A stretch of DNA of 64,000 bases, taken from Comamonas badia DSM 17552. GTDB lineage: Bacteria; Pseudomonadota; Gammaproteobacteria; Burkholderiales; Burkholderiaceae_C. The position numbers and the translations under genes were made by a program. Below, one piece after another: positions 46,642 through 54,511 of the stretch. Position 1 is the stretch's first letter; each line of letters starts with the position of its first letter. The notes below the pieces were generated by a model. The model ran no database searches and was not told where the DNA came from. It saw only the letters and a list, made by a program, of their open reading frames with translations. The stretch is taken from assembly GCF_000484635.1 (NCBI RefSeq), contig NZ_AXVM01000008.1, forward strand, positions 57,650 through 121,649, given 5' to 3'.

Positions 46642-48108
46642 TTACTTGTGGCTGCCGCCGCTGGAATAGCCGCCGAACGATCCGCCGCTGCTGCGCGTGT
46701 AGCTGCCGCCGCCCCCGGACGACGCGCACCTGCTCAGCAGGAACAGGATGATGAACAGCACCACCACCAGCAGGAGGATGGTGCCGCAGCCCACGCCCTT
46801 GGCGGCGACGAAGGGGCCGACCTCGTCGCGCTTGAACTGGTCAGCCTTGTCCTGCAGGCCGAAGGCCGCGGCCACAGCGCTGCTGGCCAGCCGGTTGCCG
46901 TAGGACCAGGTGATCTCGCGCCCGCTTTTCTCGCTGGACAGCAGGCCGTTGCCCTTGGCGGCGGCGTAGTCCACGTTCTCGGTGCGCTGGCCGCGCGCCA
47001 CCGGCCAGTAGAACTCGCCGGCCACGTAGGTGGTTTCGGCCTTGTAGCCGCTGGTGCGCACATAGCTGGCGCCCAGGTAGCTGGCGTTGATGCCCGAGAC
47101 CTTGGCCGCGCCGGTGGCCGGGCGCACCAGGCTCCAGCCGTCGCTGGCGTCCACGAGGAAGGTGAAGCCCTTCTGCTGGTTGTAGAGCAGGTACTCTTCC
47201 CAGCCGAATTGCTCGTCGTCGCCCGGCTCCTGCCCCATGCGGTGCTGAAAGCCCACCACCTGCCAGGGCACGCCCTCGAACTGGCAGGTAGCGCCCAGCG
47301 CGTCCTGCGTGCTGCTGACCATCTCCGCGCCTATGCCGCGCGTGAGGTCGATCAGGCTGTGGCAGTGACCGCAGGTGCAGCTTTTGGTGGTTTCCAGCTG
47401 CACCTGCACGGGCGCGCCGCAGTGCGGGCAGTCGAACTGGCGGCCCGTCTCCTGCTTGACGGAGTCGTCCTTCAGGCCCTTGAGCTGCAGGTCTTCGAGC
47501 TGCACCGAGCGGCCGAATTCCACTAGCGGTTCTTTGCTGCCGTAGTCGATGGAGAGCACCTGGCCGTCGTCACTGCGCAGCTCCGCCACCAGGAATTCCT
47601 GGCCCAGCGGCGGCAGCTTGGGCAGCTCGCCTTCGGCGGCGGCCAGATGCGCCCGCAGGTAGGCGGCGACGCTCCAGCTTCGGCCCGCCAATTGCACGCT
47701 GGCGCCCAGGCCCATCTGCTCGGGCGTGGGCAGCAGTTCGCCCTTCAGCTCCAGCGGCTGCGTGAAGACGTAGGTGCCGTTGTCCTCGCCCAGCGTGGCG
47801 CGGCTGCCGTCGTCCAGGAAGGCATTCCACTCGGCCCAGCCGCCCTCCTCGCCGCGCAACTGCATGCGGCCGATGAGGGTGAAGGTGGTGCCCTGCCACT
47901 TGCCGGTGGCAAAAAGCTGCAGCGGGCTGTGGTCCTCGAACAGCTCGGCCATCCTGCCCACGCGCGAGAGCACCTCGCCGCTGCGCACCACGGTGCTGTG
48001 GCAGTAGCCGCAGACGGCGCAGGTGGACTGCGCGCTGCGGAATTCCACCGGCGCGCCGCAGCCCGGGCAGGGCGCGGTGTAGTGGCGCTGGGTGGACGGG
48101 CCGGCCAT
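46642..48108 (-). CDS. DUF4178-domain protein with two zinc ribbons and a membrane anchor
   Basis: 488 residues. Two repeats each pair a zinc ribbon with a DUF4178 domain: CPGCGAP..CAVCGYCH at residues about 13-40, and CPHCGAP..CTCGHCH at about 228-255. The second DUF4178 (about 270-390) has a WEEYLLYNQQKGFTFLV segment. One hydrophobic helix (TILLLVVVLFIILFLL, about 440-456) is followed by a Gly/Ser-rich tail of some 30 residues. Probably a membrane-tethered cytoplasmic protein. Role unknown. Middle gene of the SPFH-DUF4178-DUF350 operon. Confidence 0.88.
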   Translation of the reverse strand: MAGPSTQRHYTAPCPGCGAPVEFRSAQSTCAVCGYCHSTVVRSGEVLSRVGRMAELFEDHSPLQLFATGKWQGTTFTLIGRMQLRGEEGGWAEWNAFLDDGSRATLGEDNGTYVFTQPLELKGELLPTPEQMGLGASVQLAGRSWSVAAYLRAHLAAAEGELPKLPPLGQEFLVAELRSDDGQVLSIDYGSKEPLVEFGRSVQLEDLQLKGLKDDSVKQETGRQFDCPHCGAPVQVQLETTKSCTCGHCHSLIDLTRGIGAEMVSSTQDALGATCQFEGVPWQVVGFQHRMGQEPGDDEQFGWEEYLLYNQQKGFTFLVDASDGWSLVRPATGAAKVSGINASYLGASYVRTSGYKAETTYVAGEFYWPVARGQRTENVDYAAAKGNGLLSSEKSGREITWSYGNRLASSAVAAAFGLQDKADQFKRDEVGPFVAAKGVGCGTILLLVVVLFIILFLLSRCASSGGGGSYTRSSGGSFGGYSSGGSHK

Positions 48109-48130
48109 GCAGTGATTTGAGGTGTTTTCA

Positions 48131-48173
48131 GGCTACAGCGCTTATGAGGTATGCGCTGTCAGCTATCAAAACA
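48131..48173. repeat. Dispersed palindromic repeat, intergenic copy
   Basis: Read on the minus strand it is TTTTGATAGCTGACAGCGC, a short loop, then GCGCTGTAGCC. The arms ACAGCGC (48135-48141) and GCGCTGT (48153-48159) pair perfectly. It fills most of the 71-bp gap between the SPFH and DUF4178 genes. Partial relatives occur at 1398-1418, 13055-13085, 30610-30648, 31484-31511, 41116-41160 and 46340-46352. Confidence 0.65.
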
Positions 48174-48179
48174 GGGGGA

Positions 48180-49226
48180 TCAAACCAGTTTCTTGAGCAG
48201 CTCGGCCTTCTTGGTGGCAAATTCCTCGTCGGTCAGGATGCCCTTGGCCTTGAGCTCGCCCAGCTTCTCCAGCGTGGCCATCACATCCTCGGCCTTCACG
48301 CCCGTGGCGGCAGCCGCTGCGCCAGGTGCCGCCTGCCCCGGCTGCAGCGCGGCCTGCATGTTCTGCGCCAGGATTTGCCCCATGGCCACGCCCGCGCCCA
48401 TGCCCAGGCCGGCGCCGGCCAGGCCGCCGCCATCGCCGCCGCTGCCCACGCCCTTGGCCATTTCGGGGATGGCCTGCGCGGTCTGGTACTGCATGAACCT
48501 GCCCATGTCGTTGCCGACCATGCCCATGCCGATCTTCTGGTCCAGCACCTTCTGCAGCTCGTCGGGCAGCGAGAGGTTCTGCACCGTGACGGCCTCGACC
48601 TTGAGGCCGAGCCTGGCGAATTCCGGGTCGAGTGCCTTGGCCAGCACGTCGGCAAACATGGTCTGGTTGGCCGCCAGGTCGAGGAAGGCCACGCCACTGC
48701 TGGCGATCGCGTTGCTGATGTTCTGCAGCACCAGGCCGCGCAACTGGCCTTCGATGTCGGCCACGCCATAGCTCTCGCGCGTGCCCGAGACTTCCGAATA
48801 GAACAGGCGCGGATCGGTGATGCGCCAGGCGTAGTTGCCGAACGCGCGCAGGCGCACCGCGCCGAATTCCTTGTCGCGGATGGTGATGGGCTGCGGCGTG
48901 CCCCATTTCTGGTCGAGCTGCTGGCGCGTGCTGAAGAAGTAGACATCGCTCTTGAAGGGCGACTCGAACAGCTTGTCCCAGTTCTTGAGGTTGGTCAGCA
49001 GCGGGATGTTCTGCGTCACCAGCTTGTGCGTGCCGGCGCCGAACACATCGGCCACGCGGCCTTCGTCCACGAACATCGCCAGCTGCGATTCGCGCACCAC
49101 CAGCTGGCCGCCGTTCTGGATTTCCATGTCGCGCATCGGGTAGCGCCAGGCCAGCACCCCGTCGCCATCCTCGGTCCACTGCAGGACGTCAATAAACTGT
49201 TTCTTGATGAAATCCATCAGGGCCAT
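48180..49226 (-). CDS. SPFH-domain protein with C-terminal SHOCT motif
   Basis: 348 residues from ATG 49226. The SPFH/virion-core-like domain covers about residues 25-240: VLAWRYPMRDMEIQNGGQLVVRESQLAMFV at the start (residues 20-50), then ITIRDKEFGAVRLRAFGNYAWRI and QKIGMGMVGNDMGRF. A Gly/Ala-rich linker leads to a SHOCT segment (LEKLGELKAKGILTDEEFATKKAELLKKL, last 30 residues). Such proteins scaffold membrane complexes. It heads the leftward operon with DUF4178 and DUF350. A Fur-box-like site 96 bp upstream lies in the shared promoter region. Confidence 0.9.
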   Translation of the reverse strand: MALMDFIKKQFIDVLQWTEDGDGVLAWRYPMRDMEIQNGGQLVVRESQLAMFVDEGRVADVFGAGTHKLVTQNIPLLTNLKNWDKLFESPFKSDVYFFSTRQQLDQKWGTPQPITIRDKEFGAVRLRAFGNYAWRITDPRLFYSEVSGTRESYGVADIEGQLRGLVLQNISNAIASSGVAFLDLAANQTMFADVLAKALDPEFARLGLKVEAVTVQNLSLPDELQKVLDQKIGMGMVGNDMGRFMQYQTAQAIPEMAKGVGSGGDGGGLAGAGLGMGAGVAMGQILAQNMQAALQPGQAAPGAAAAATGVKAEDVMATLEKLGELKAKGILTDEEFATKKAELLKKLV

Positions 49227-49316
49227 GGCGCTGCTCCGGTGACGACAGGGAGGGGGCATCATAGCGACGGGGCCACCACTTGCCTATCCGGGCGATAGGC
49301 AGAAACCATTGCCGAT

Positions 49317-49341
49317 TTAAATGAGAATGGTTATCATTTAA
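49317..49341. promoter_or_regulatory. Fur-box-like palindrome
   Basis: Perfect outer arms TTAAATGA and TCATTTAA flank GAATGGTTA. The central TGAGAATGGTTATCA (49322-49336) matches the 7-1-7 Fur consensus TGATAATnATTATCA at 12 of 14 fixed positions. It lies between the divergent SPFH and DUF2061 genes, 20 bp before the latter's start, so iron could control either side. Confidence 0.65.
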
Positions 49342-49360
49342 CCATTGCAAGGAGTCTCTC

Positions 49361-49621
49361 ATGTCCCACATCCGCCGCATGGCCCGCCGCAACGCCCACA
49401 CCCTCGCCAAGACCGCCAGCTACTACCTGATCCATATCTGCGTGGCGGCCACCGTGGCCTACGCCGTCACCGGCAATTTCTGGGCCTCGCTCACGCTCAG
49501 CCTGCTGGAGCCGACGGTGCAGGCCGGCGCCTTCTTCTTTCACGAAAAGGCGTGGGAGCGCGCGGCCCGGCGGCGCAGTGCTCAGGCAAACACGTTGAGC
49601 AGCGTGCCCGTGGTGTCCTGA
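49361..49621 (+). CDS. DUF2061-family small membrane protein
   Basis: 86 residues with an AAGGAG ribosome-binding site. The family pattern is clear: KTASYYLIHICVAATVAYAVTG, then LTLSLLEPTVQAGAFFFHEKAWERA, with two hydrophobic helices. Function is unknown. Its last 40 bp overlap the convergent flagellar-rod-like gene, and the final 15 or so residues are beyond the conserved domain. A Fur-box-like site overlaps its promoter region, suggesting induction when iron is scarce. Confidence 0.85.
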   Translation: MSHIRRMARRNAHTLAKTASYYLIHICVAATVAYAVTGNFWASLTLSLLEPTVQAGAFFFHEKAWERAARRRSAQANTLSSVPVVS

Positions 49622-49902
49622 GCGCTGCGCAGCGCGAAGACGTTGGCCTTGAACGCCAGCCTGGCGGCCATCTGCTCGATGGCTTCCTGCTCCAGCGAGA
49701 CGCCCGGCTGATCACCCGGCACCACCTGCGCGCTGACGCCCGAAAGCGGCCCGGCCGACGCCTCGCTCACGCGTTGCGGCGCAAAGCCGGGCGTGTTCAT
49801 GTTGGCGATGTTGTGCGCGCTCACCTGCAGGCGCAGGCCGGCGGTCTGCAATCCGGACTGGGCGATGGCGGCGGGGGAGGACATGCCGGAACTATCGGCC
49901 AT
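49582..49902 (-). CDS. Short flagellar basal-body rod-like protein
   Basis: 106 residues from ATG 49902 (a second ATG is at 49884). The N-terminal rod/hook motif is AAIAQSGLQTAGLRLQVSA followed by HNIANMNTPGFAPQRV, and the C-terminus (AARLAFKANVFALRSAQDTTGTLLNVF) resembles the helical end of FlgB/FlgC proteins. It is shorter than FlgB or FlgC (about 130-140 residues), and no flagellar genes are near. It may be a stray rod paralogue used elsewhere; such orphans are common in Comamonadaceae. The middle beta-domain is reduced to about 30 residues. Confidence 0.75.
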   Translation of the reverse strand: MADSSGMSSPAAIAQSGLQTAGLRLQVSAHNIANMNTPGFAPQRVSEASAGPLSGVSAQVVPGDQPGVSLEQEAIEQMAARLAFKANVFALRSAQDTTGTLLNVFA

Positions 49903-49962
49903 TGCGCGCCGGACTTGAGGGTGGCCCGGCTTGGGCACAATCGCCACACGGCCCGTACCCCC

Positions 49963-51315
49963 ATGAAACACCTGCTGCTCGCCTTCGCTCTGGCCCTTTG
50001 CGCCATCGCCCCCGCCCGGGCCTGGAGCAACCACGCGCTGGCCAGCTATCGCGCCTTCGAGGTGCTGCCCGAAGTCGCGCAGGCGCCGCCGGTGGCGGCC
50101 GAGCCGCTGGAGAGTTTCCTCGCCGCGCAGGCGGCGCCCATTGCCCGGCTGCTGGCGGCGCAGGATGCGTGGGCGCAAAGCCACATCGCGCATTACCCGC
50201 CGCTGCCCGCCGCTCTGCGCTTTGACCCCGCCGCTGCCCACCAGGGCGCGCCGGCACTGCGCCGCGCCTTTTTGATGGCGCTGCGCGTCTCGCCCGAGAG
50301 CCGCTTCGCGCTCTATGTGCAGCCCGACCCCTGGGGACCGGAGCCGGCGGCGGCTGCCCTGCCCCACGATGCCGTGAGCGCGCTGCCGCTGCGCGAGAAG
50401 GACGGCGAGGCGCACCGCTTCGTTCGCCTTGAAGCGGGCGAGCCGGTGGCACCGCTGGCGGTGCTCTCCAGCGCCAGCGACGAGCCGGACTACGGCATGG
50501 ACGTGAACCTCTGGCAGGACAGCCCCTCCGCCTGGGGGCCGCTCTACGGCTTCGGCCCATTGCCGTTCGGCAACCCGGCGCTGGACTTCGCCACGCAGGC
50601 GCCGTTTCACATGGGCTTCTACCATGAGTCGCCCATCATCTACGCGGCGGCGGGCTTCCTCAGGCGCACCTACCCCGAGCTGCGCGTGCACCAGTTCATG
50701 GGCCTGTCCAGGCTCGCCTTCGAGAGCGGCCATGCCTACTGGGGCTGGCGCTTTGCCGGCCTGGCGGCGCATTACGTGCAGGACCTGACTCAGCCCTACC
50801 ACGCGCGCCTGGCGCCGGGCTTTTCCACCACGCGGCTCATCGCCATCCAGCTGCTGGCCGCGCTGGGCATGCCCGGCCGCAGGAACGACATGGTGGTGCT
50901 GCTCTCCAACCGCCATTTCGTGCTCGAACGCTACGAGAGCCAGATGGTCCAGGCCGGCGGCCAGGTCCGCAAAACGACGGCGCTGGAAAACGCGCTGCAC
51001 GATGGACGCCAGGATGGCGCGGATGGCACCTGGGACGATGCCACGCTGCGCGACATCGTCTCGCTGCAGTCCTTCCAGCTGGGCGAGGCGGTGACGCAGC
51101 AGCTGCTTGCCTGCGCCCCTGCGCGCTACGTGAGCGATCCCGGCTTTGACTTTGGCGTGGAGGGCGGCACCATCGATCTCATGGCCGAGGTGGCACGCCA
51201 AGGCCCGCAGGCCCAGGCAACGCTGCAAGCGAGCATCGCCACGCTGATGGGCCACTTCGGCGCGCACAGCCGCGCGCTGGTGCGCGCCATCCTCGCGCCA
51301 TCGCGCCAACCCTGA
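49963..51315 (+). CDS. Exported zinc-dependent phospholipase C/nuclease-like protein
   Basis: 450 residues. The signal peptide MKHLLLAFALALCAIAPARA ends in a cleavage site that leaves a mature N-terminus beginning WSNHALASY; an N-terminal Trp plus downstream His residues bind zinc in the P1 nuclease/phospholipase C superfamily. HMGFYHESP, FESGHAYWGWRFAGLAAHYVQDLTQPYHARL carries H-x3-D-like pairs (AHYVQDLTQPYH) typical of that fold. I infer a secreted hydrolase of phospholipid or nucleic acid; the closest family is uncertain. It ends one base before the YigZ start. Confidence 0.75.
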   Translation: MKHLLLAFALALCAIAPARAWSNHALASYRAFEVLPEVAQAPPVAAEPLESFLAAQAAPIARLLAAQDAWAQSHIAHYPPLPAALRFDPAAAHQGAPALRRAFLMALRVSPESRFALYVQPDPWGPEPAAAALPHDAVSALPLREKDGEAHRFVRLEAGEPVAPLAVLSSASDEPDYGMDVNLWQDSPSAWGPLYGFGPLPFGNPALDFATQAPFHMGFYHESPIIYAAAGFLRRTYPELRVHQFMGLSRLAFESGHAYWGWRFAGLAAHYVQDLTQPYHARLAPGFSTTRLIAIQLLAALGMPGRRNDMVVLLSNRHFVLERYESQMVQAGGQVRKTTALENALHDGRQDGADGTWDDATLRDIVSLQSFQLGEAVTQQLLACAPARYVSDPGFDFGVEGGTIDLMAEVARQGPQAQATLQASIATLMGHFGAHSRALVRAILAPSRQP

Positions 51316-51316
51316 G

Positions 51317-51910
51317 ATGGCGCAGACCCTCGCCGCACCGGCGCACAGCGAGCTCATCGTCAAGAAAAGCCGCTTCATCGCCTGCGCCGAACCCATGCCG
51401 GACCGCGCCAGCGCGCAGGCGCGCGTGGCGGCGCTACGGCAGCAGCATCCCGGCGCCAGCCATGTCTGCTGGGCGCTGCTGGCCGGCGGGCAATCCGCCG
51501 CGGTGGACGATGGCGAACCCAGCGGCACGGCCGGCCGCCCGATGCTGGAGGTGCTGCGCCACCAGCAGCTGGAAGGCGTGCTCGCCACCGTGGTGCGCTA
51601 CTTCGGCGGCGTCAAGCTGGGTGCGGGCGGCCTGGTGCGCGCCTATGCCGATGCGGTGGCGCAGACGCTGCTGACGGCGCAGAAGGTGGCGCTGGTGCGC
51701 GCCGCCACGCTGCGCTGCAGCGTGCCTTACGCGCTGGAAGGCCTGCTGCGCCGGGAGCTCCAGCACGCCGGCGCCACCTTGCTGCAGGCAGAGCACGGTC
51801 AGTTCGCCAGCCTGCTGCTGCGACTGCCTGCCGATCAGTCTGTTGCGCTGCAACAGCGCATCAATGACCTCACGCAAGGGCGCGCCTTCTGGAGCGGCCA
51901 GGATATGTAG
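51317..51910 (+). CDS. yigZ: YigZ/IMPACT-family protein
   Basis: 197 residues. The N-terminal UPF0029 domain has VKKSRFIACAEPM, ASHVCWALLAGG, DDGEPSGTAGRPMLEVLRHQQLEGVLATVVRYFGG (motif positions 70-105) and KLGAGGLVRAYADA, which identify the family; the C-terminal DUF1949 part follows. The bacterial protein binds nucleic acid and affects translation; precise role is unclear. It begins one base after the preceding gene's stop and is probably cotranscribed with it. Confidence 0.92.
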   Translation: MAQTLAAPAHSELIVKKSRFIACAEPMPDRASAQARVAALRQQHPGASHVCWALLAGGQSAAVDDGEPSGTAGRPMLEVLRHQQLEGVLATVVRYFGGVKLGAGGLVRAYADAVAQTLLTAQKVALVRAATLRCSVPYALEGLLRRELQHAGATLLQAEHGQFASLLLRLPADQSVALQQRINDLTQGRAFWSGQDM

Positions 51911-51956
51911 CAGCGCTCTTCAGGCGGCCGCGCCCGCCCTTGCGCCAGCGCGGCGA

Positions 51957-52262
51957 TCAGGACAGTTCGCCGCTGGCCGGGCGAAAGCCGCGGGCGATCG
52001 CCTCACGCGTGGTTTCGCGCACCTGGGCGCGGGTCAGGCTGCTGTCCACCGTGGCCTGCGCCACGGGCATGTTGCCGGCCACCGGCGCGTGGGCCACGGC
52101 CTGCGCATGCACATCCGCACGCTGCGCCTGGCTCACGACCGCGTCTTGTGCCTGAAACAGCGGGAAGGCACCGGCGGCGGGCTGGGCATCGGCCGCAAAG
52201 GCGGCGCCTGAAACGAGCAGCGCGGCAGCGATGGAAGCGAAAGCAACATTCTTGCGGATCAT
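51957..52262 (-). CDS. Small exported protein, DUF4148-like
   Basis: 101 residues. Signal peptide MIRKNVAFASIAAALLVSG ends at AFAAD. The mature part is rich in Ala, Gln and Val and ends SSLTRAQVRETTREAIARGFRPASGELS, the R-x-Q-V-x-x-E..A...G pattern of DUF4148 proteins that are common in Burkholderiales. Role unknown, presumably periplasmic. A hairpin (52351-52378) lies upstream in its leader or promoter region. Confidence 0.72.
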   Translation of the reverse strand: MIRKNVAFASIAAALLVSGAAFAADAQPAAGAFPLFQAQDAVVSQAQRADVHAQAVAHAPVAGNMPVAQATVDSSLTRAQVRETTREAIARGFRPASGELS

Positions 52263-52350
52263 GGTCTTCTCCTGAAAGTGTGGTGAACCAAAAACAAACC
52301 TATTCAGTCAACGGGTGGCTCTCAAGGACGTCCTCAGGCCACTTCCCTTG

Positions 52351-52378
52351 TCGAAGGATCACGGTGGTGTTCCTTCGA
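52351..52378. promoter_or_regulatory. Hairpin upstream of the DUF4148-like gene
   Basis: TCGAAGGA (52351-52358) and TCCTTCGA (52371-52378) pair perfectly around a 12-nt loop, 89 bp before the start at 52262 on the minus strand. No T-tract follows on either strand, so an operator or leader structure is more likely than a terminator. The rest of the 251-bp gap 52263-52513 shows nothing else recognisable. Confidence 0.4.
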
Positions 52379-52513
52379 TGGCTTGTATTGTGCGGGTTTA
52401 CCCTGGGTTAAAAAAGATCAATTTCCGAATTTGATTGTTTCGATATCCGAAATAATTCCCGTTCGCTTGAGAGGCATGGGTACGGCTGTGGCAGTGGGCG
52501 CGGCGCCGACCCA

Positions 52514-54214
52514 TCAATCAGGCCCGATGTAGCGCTCGCGCTTGTGCGCCTTGATTTGCCGCACGTCCACCAGCACCAGGCCGTCGACGCAGTGGCTGAA
52601 ATCCGGGTCCACGCCGAAGTCCAGAAAGCGCACGCCGCCGGGCTCGGCCACCTCGGTGTACTGCTTGTACAGGGTGGGCACGCTGCAGCCCAGGTGCGCC
52701 AGCAGCAGCTTCAGGCGCACGAAGTCGGCTGCGCTGTCGCCGCTGCCGTGCGCCGCCGTGTCCAGCTCGGTGCCCGGCACGTAGGGGCGGTGCGCCTCGG
52801 CGATGCCGGGTTCGCCGTAATGGCCGCGGTAGTGGTGCACCAGCAGATCGCGCGCGGCCTGCGGCAGGTCGCGCGACAGCGAGACCGGGCCGAACAGGTA
52901 GCGGCACTCGGGATAGCGCCGCACGTAGGCGCCGATGCCGAACCACAGGTAGTCCAGCGAGCGTCGGCCCCAGTAGCGCGGCTGCACGAAGGAGCGGCCC
53001 AGCTCCAGTCCCTGCGCCAGATACGGCGCCATGCGCGGGCCGAAGCTGAACAGGCTGTGCGTGTACAGCGCCTGCGCGCCCAGTTCCTGCACCACCGGCG
53101 CGGTGCGCACCATGCGGTAGGCGCCCACGATCTCCAGCTCGCGCGGCTCCCACAGGATCAGGTGGTCGTAGTGCAGGTCGTAGCGATCCAGATCGCGCCG
53201 CTGGCCGCTGCCCTCGCCGACCGCGCGGAAGGCCAGCTCGCGCAGCCGCCCCACCTCGCGCAGCACGGGCGAGTCGAGCCCGCCGCGAAACAGGTGGATG
53301 CGCATGCCGTCGGGCGTCTGCCCCAACGGCTCGCACGCGGCCACGGCCTGCGCCAGCGCGCTGCGGTCCACCGGGTGGGCCACGGCGGTCTCGGTATGCA
53401 GCAGACCCGGCCGGTCCTGCGCCACGCGATAAAGGTGCTTGCAGAACAGCTTGGCCTTGGCGTCGTCCGGCAGCGCCATGGCGCCGTGACTGGCGTGGGG
53501 AATGGGGTGGCCGATGCGCAGCGCGATGCTCTTGCGGTGCTGGCCGAACATCTCCCGCACCAGCAGCAGCGAGGCCAGCGGCTTGCAGCACATCGAGGCG
53601 CCGTAGAACAGCGCCGAATTGCGCCCGTCGATGTGCACCGGCACGATAGGCGACTGCGTCTGCGCCGCCAGCCGCAGGAAGCCGCTGCGCCAGCGCCCGT
53701 CACGCACGCCGCCCGGCCGCAGGCGCGAGACCTCGCCGGCCGGAAAGATGATGACCGCGCCCTCGCCGCGCAAATGCTCCAGGATGGCCTTGAGCTGCCC
53801 GGCACCACTGCGCCCGCCCATCGCCGCCACCGGCAGCAGCAGGCGCCGCAGCGGTGCCAGTGCCGCCAGCAGGCCGTTGGCGACGATCTTCACGTCGCCT
53901 CGGATGCCGCCCACCAGGTTCAGCAGCGCCAGCCCGTCGAGCGAGCCGATGGGGTGGTTGGCGACGATGACCACGCGCCCGCGCGCCGGAATGCGCTCGC
54001 GCTCGTTGTCGCGCACCGCGCAGCTGAAGGCGAAGTGCTCCAGCACCTGCTCGACGAACGGGAAACCCTCCAGGTGCGGGTAGCGCTGGGCGAAGGCGTG
54101 GAAGTTCTGCTCATGCAGCAGGCGGCGCAGGACGCCGCGCACGCCCCTGCTGAGCCAGGGATGCCGCTGCAGGCGCGGCAGGTGCAGGTCGACGATCTGG
54201 TCCACGGAGATCAC
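52514..54214 (-). CDS. PlsC acyltransferase-GNAT fusion, ornithine-lipid enzyme-like
   Basis: 566 residues. The first half is a lysophospholipid acyltransferase: VVIVANHPIGSLDGLALL (NHPxGxxDG acyl site, residues about 83-100) and IIFPAGEVSRLRPG. The second half (about 310-560) is a GNAT-like hemolysin/OlsB domain: LRELAFRAVGEGSGQRRDLD, DRYDLHYDHLILWE, EIVGAYRMV, SLFSFGPR and ELGRSFVQPRYWGR. Together the halves match the two steps of ornithine-lipid synthesis, N-acylation then O-acylation. Bifunctional OlsF has the reverse order (OlsB-like first), so this is a separate fusion or a relative with another head group. Confidence 0.85.
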   Translation of the reverse strand: MISVDQIVDLHLPRLQRHPWLSRGVRGVLRRLLHEQNFHAFAQRYPHLEGFPFVEQVLEHFAFSCAVRDNERERIPARGRVVIVANHPIGSLDGLALLNLVGGIRGDVKIVANGLLAALAPLRRLLLPVAAMGGRSGAGQLKAILEHLRGEGAVIIFPAGEVSRLRPGGVRDGRWRSGFLRLAAQTQSPIVPVHIDGRNSALFYGASMCCKPLASLLLVREMFGQHRKSIALRIGHPIPHASHGAMALPDDAKAKLFCKHLYRVAQDRPGLLHTETAVAHPVDRSALAQAVAACEPLGQTPDGMRIHLFRGGLDSPVLREVGRLRELAFRAVGEGSGQRRDLDRYDLHYDHLILWEPRELEIVGAYRMVRTAPVVQELGAQALYTHSLFSFGPRMAPYLAQGLELGRSFVQPRYWGRRSLDYLWFGIGAYVRRYPECRYLFGPVSLSRDLPQAARDLLVHHYRGHYGEPGIAEAHRPYVPGTELDTAAHGSGDSAADFVRLKLLLAHLGCSVPTLYKQYTEVAEPGGVRFLDFGVDPDFSHCVDGLVLVDVRQIKAHKRERYIGPD

Positions 54215-54511
54215 GGCGCTTCCTCACAAAGGCATCGGCCGGAAGAAGGCTTCCGGCCCCGCATTCATGTTGATGCCGCGACGTGACAGATGGGTGTCGG
54301 TTCGATGACCAAGCCGTGACCGCCCGGATCACAGGCGGCCGCGGTACCGCCCGTCGGTGCGTGTAGACAGACCCATAAGCCCGGATTTTCAACCCTTGTA
54401 AATCAACGACTTAGAGAATTACTGGAAGCATAACCCCGGACAGATGGAAGCAAAAGACCGGATTTGCTCGACAGGTAACCCATTGCCGCAGACTGCTCCA
54501 GGTAGCGGCGT
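54215..54511. other. Intergenic stretch with a strong leader hairpin
   Basis: 297 bp without a convincing gene. GGCCGGAAG (54237-54245) and CTTCCGGCC (54250-54258) form a 9-bp stem with an AAGG loop, 23 bp upstream of the acyltransferase-fusion start, so it would sit in that gene's leader. The portion 54390-54440 is AT-richer than its surroundings. No tRNA, integrase site or promoter could be supported. Confidence 0.5.

Noticed and set aside
54360..54470. tRNA fragment or attachment site
   Set aside because: The AT-richer sequence after the leader hairpin looked like a region flanking a tRNA, but no cloverleaf, direct repeat or integrase gene could be found.
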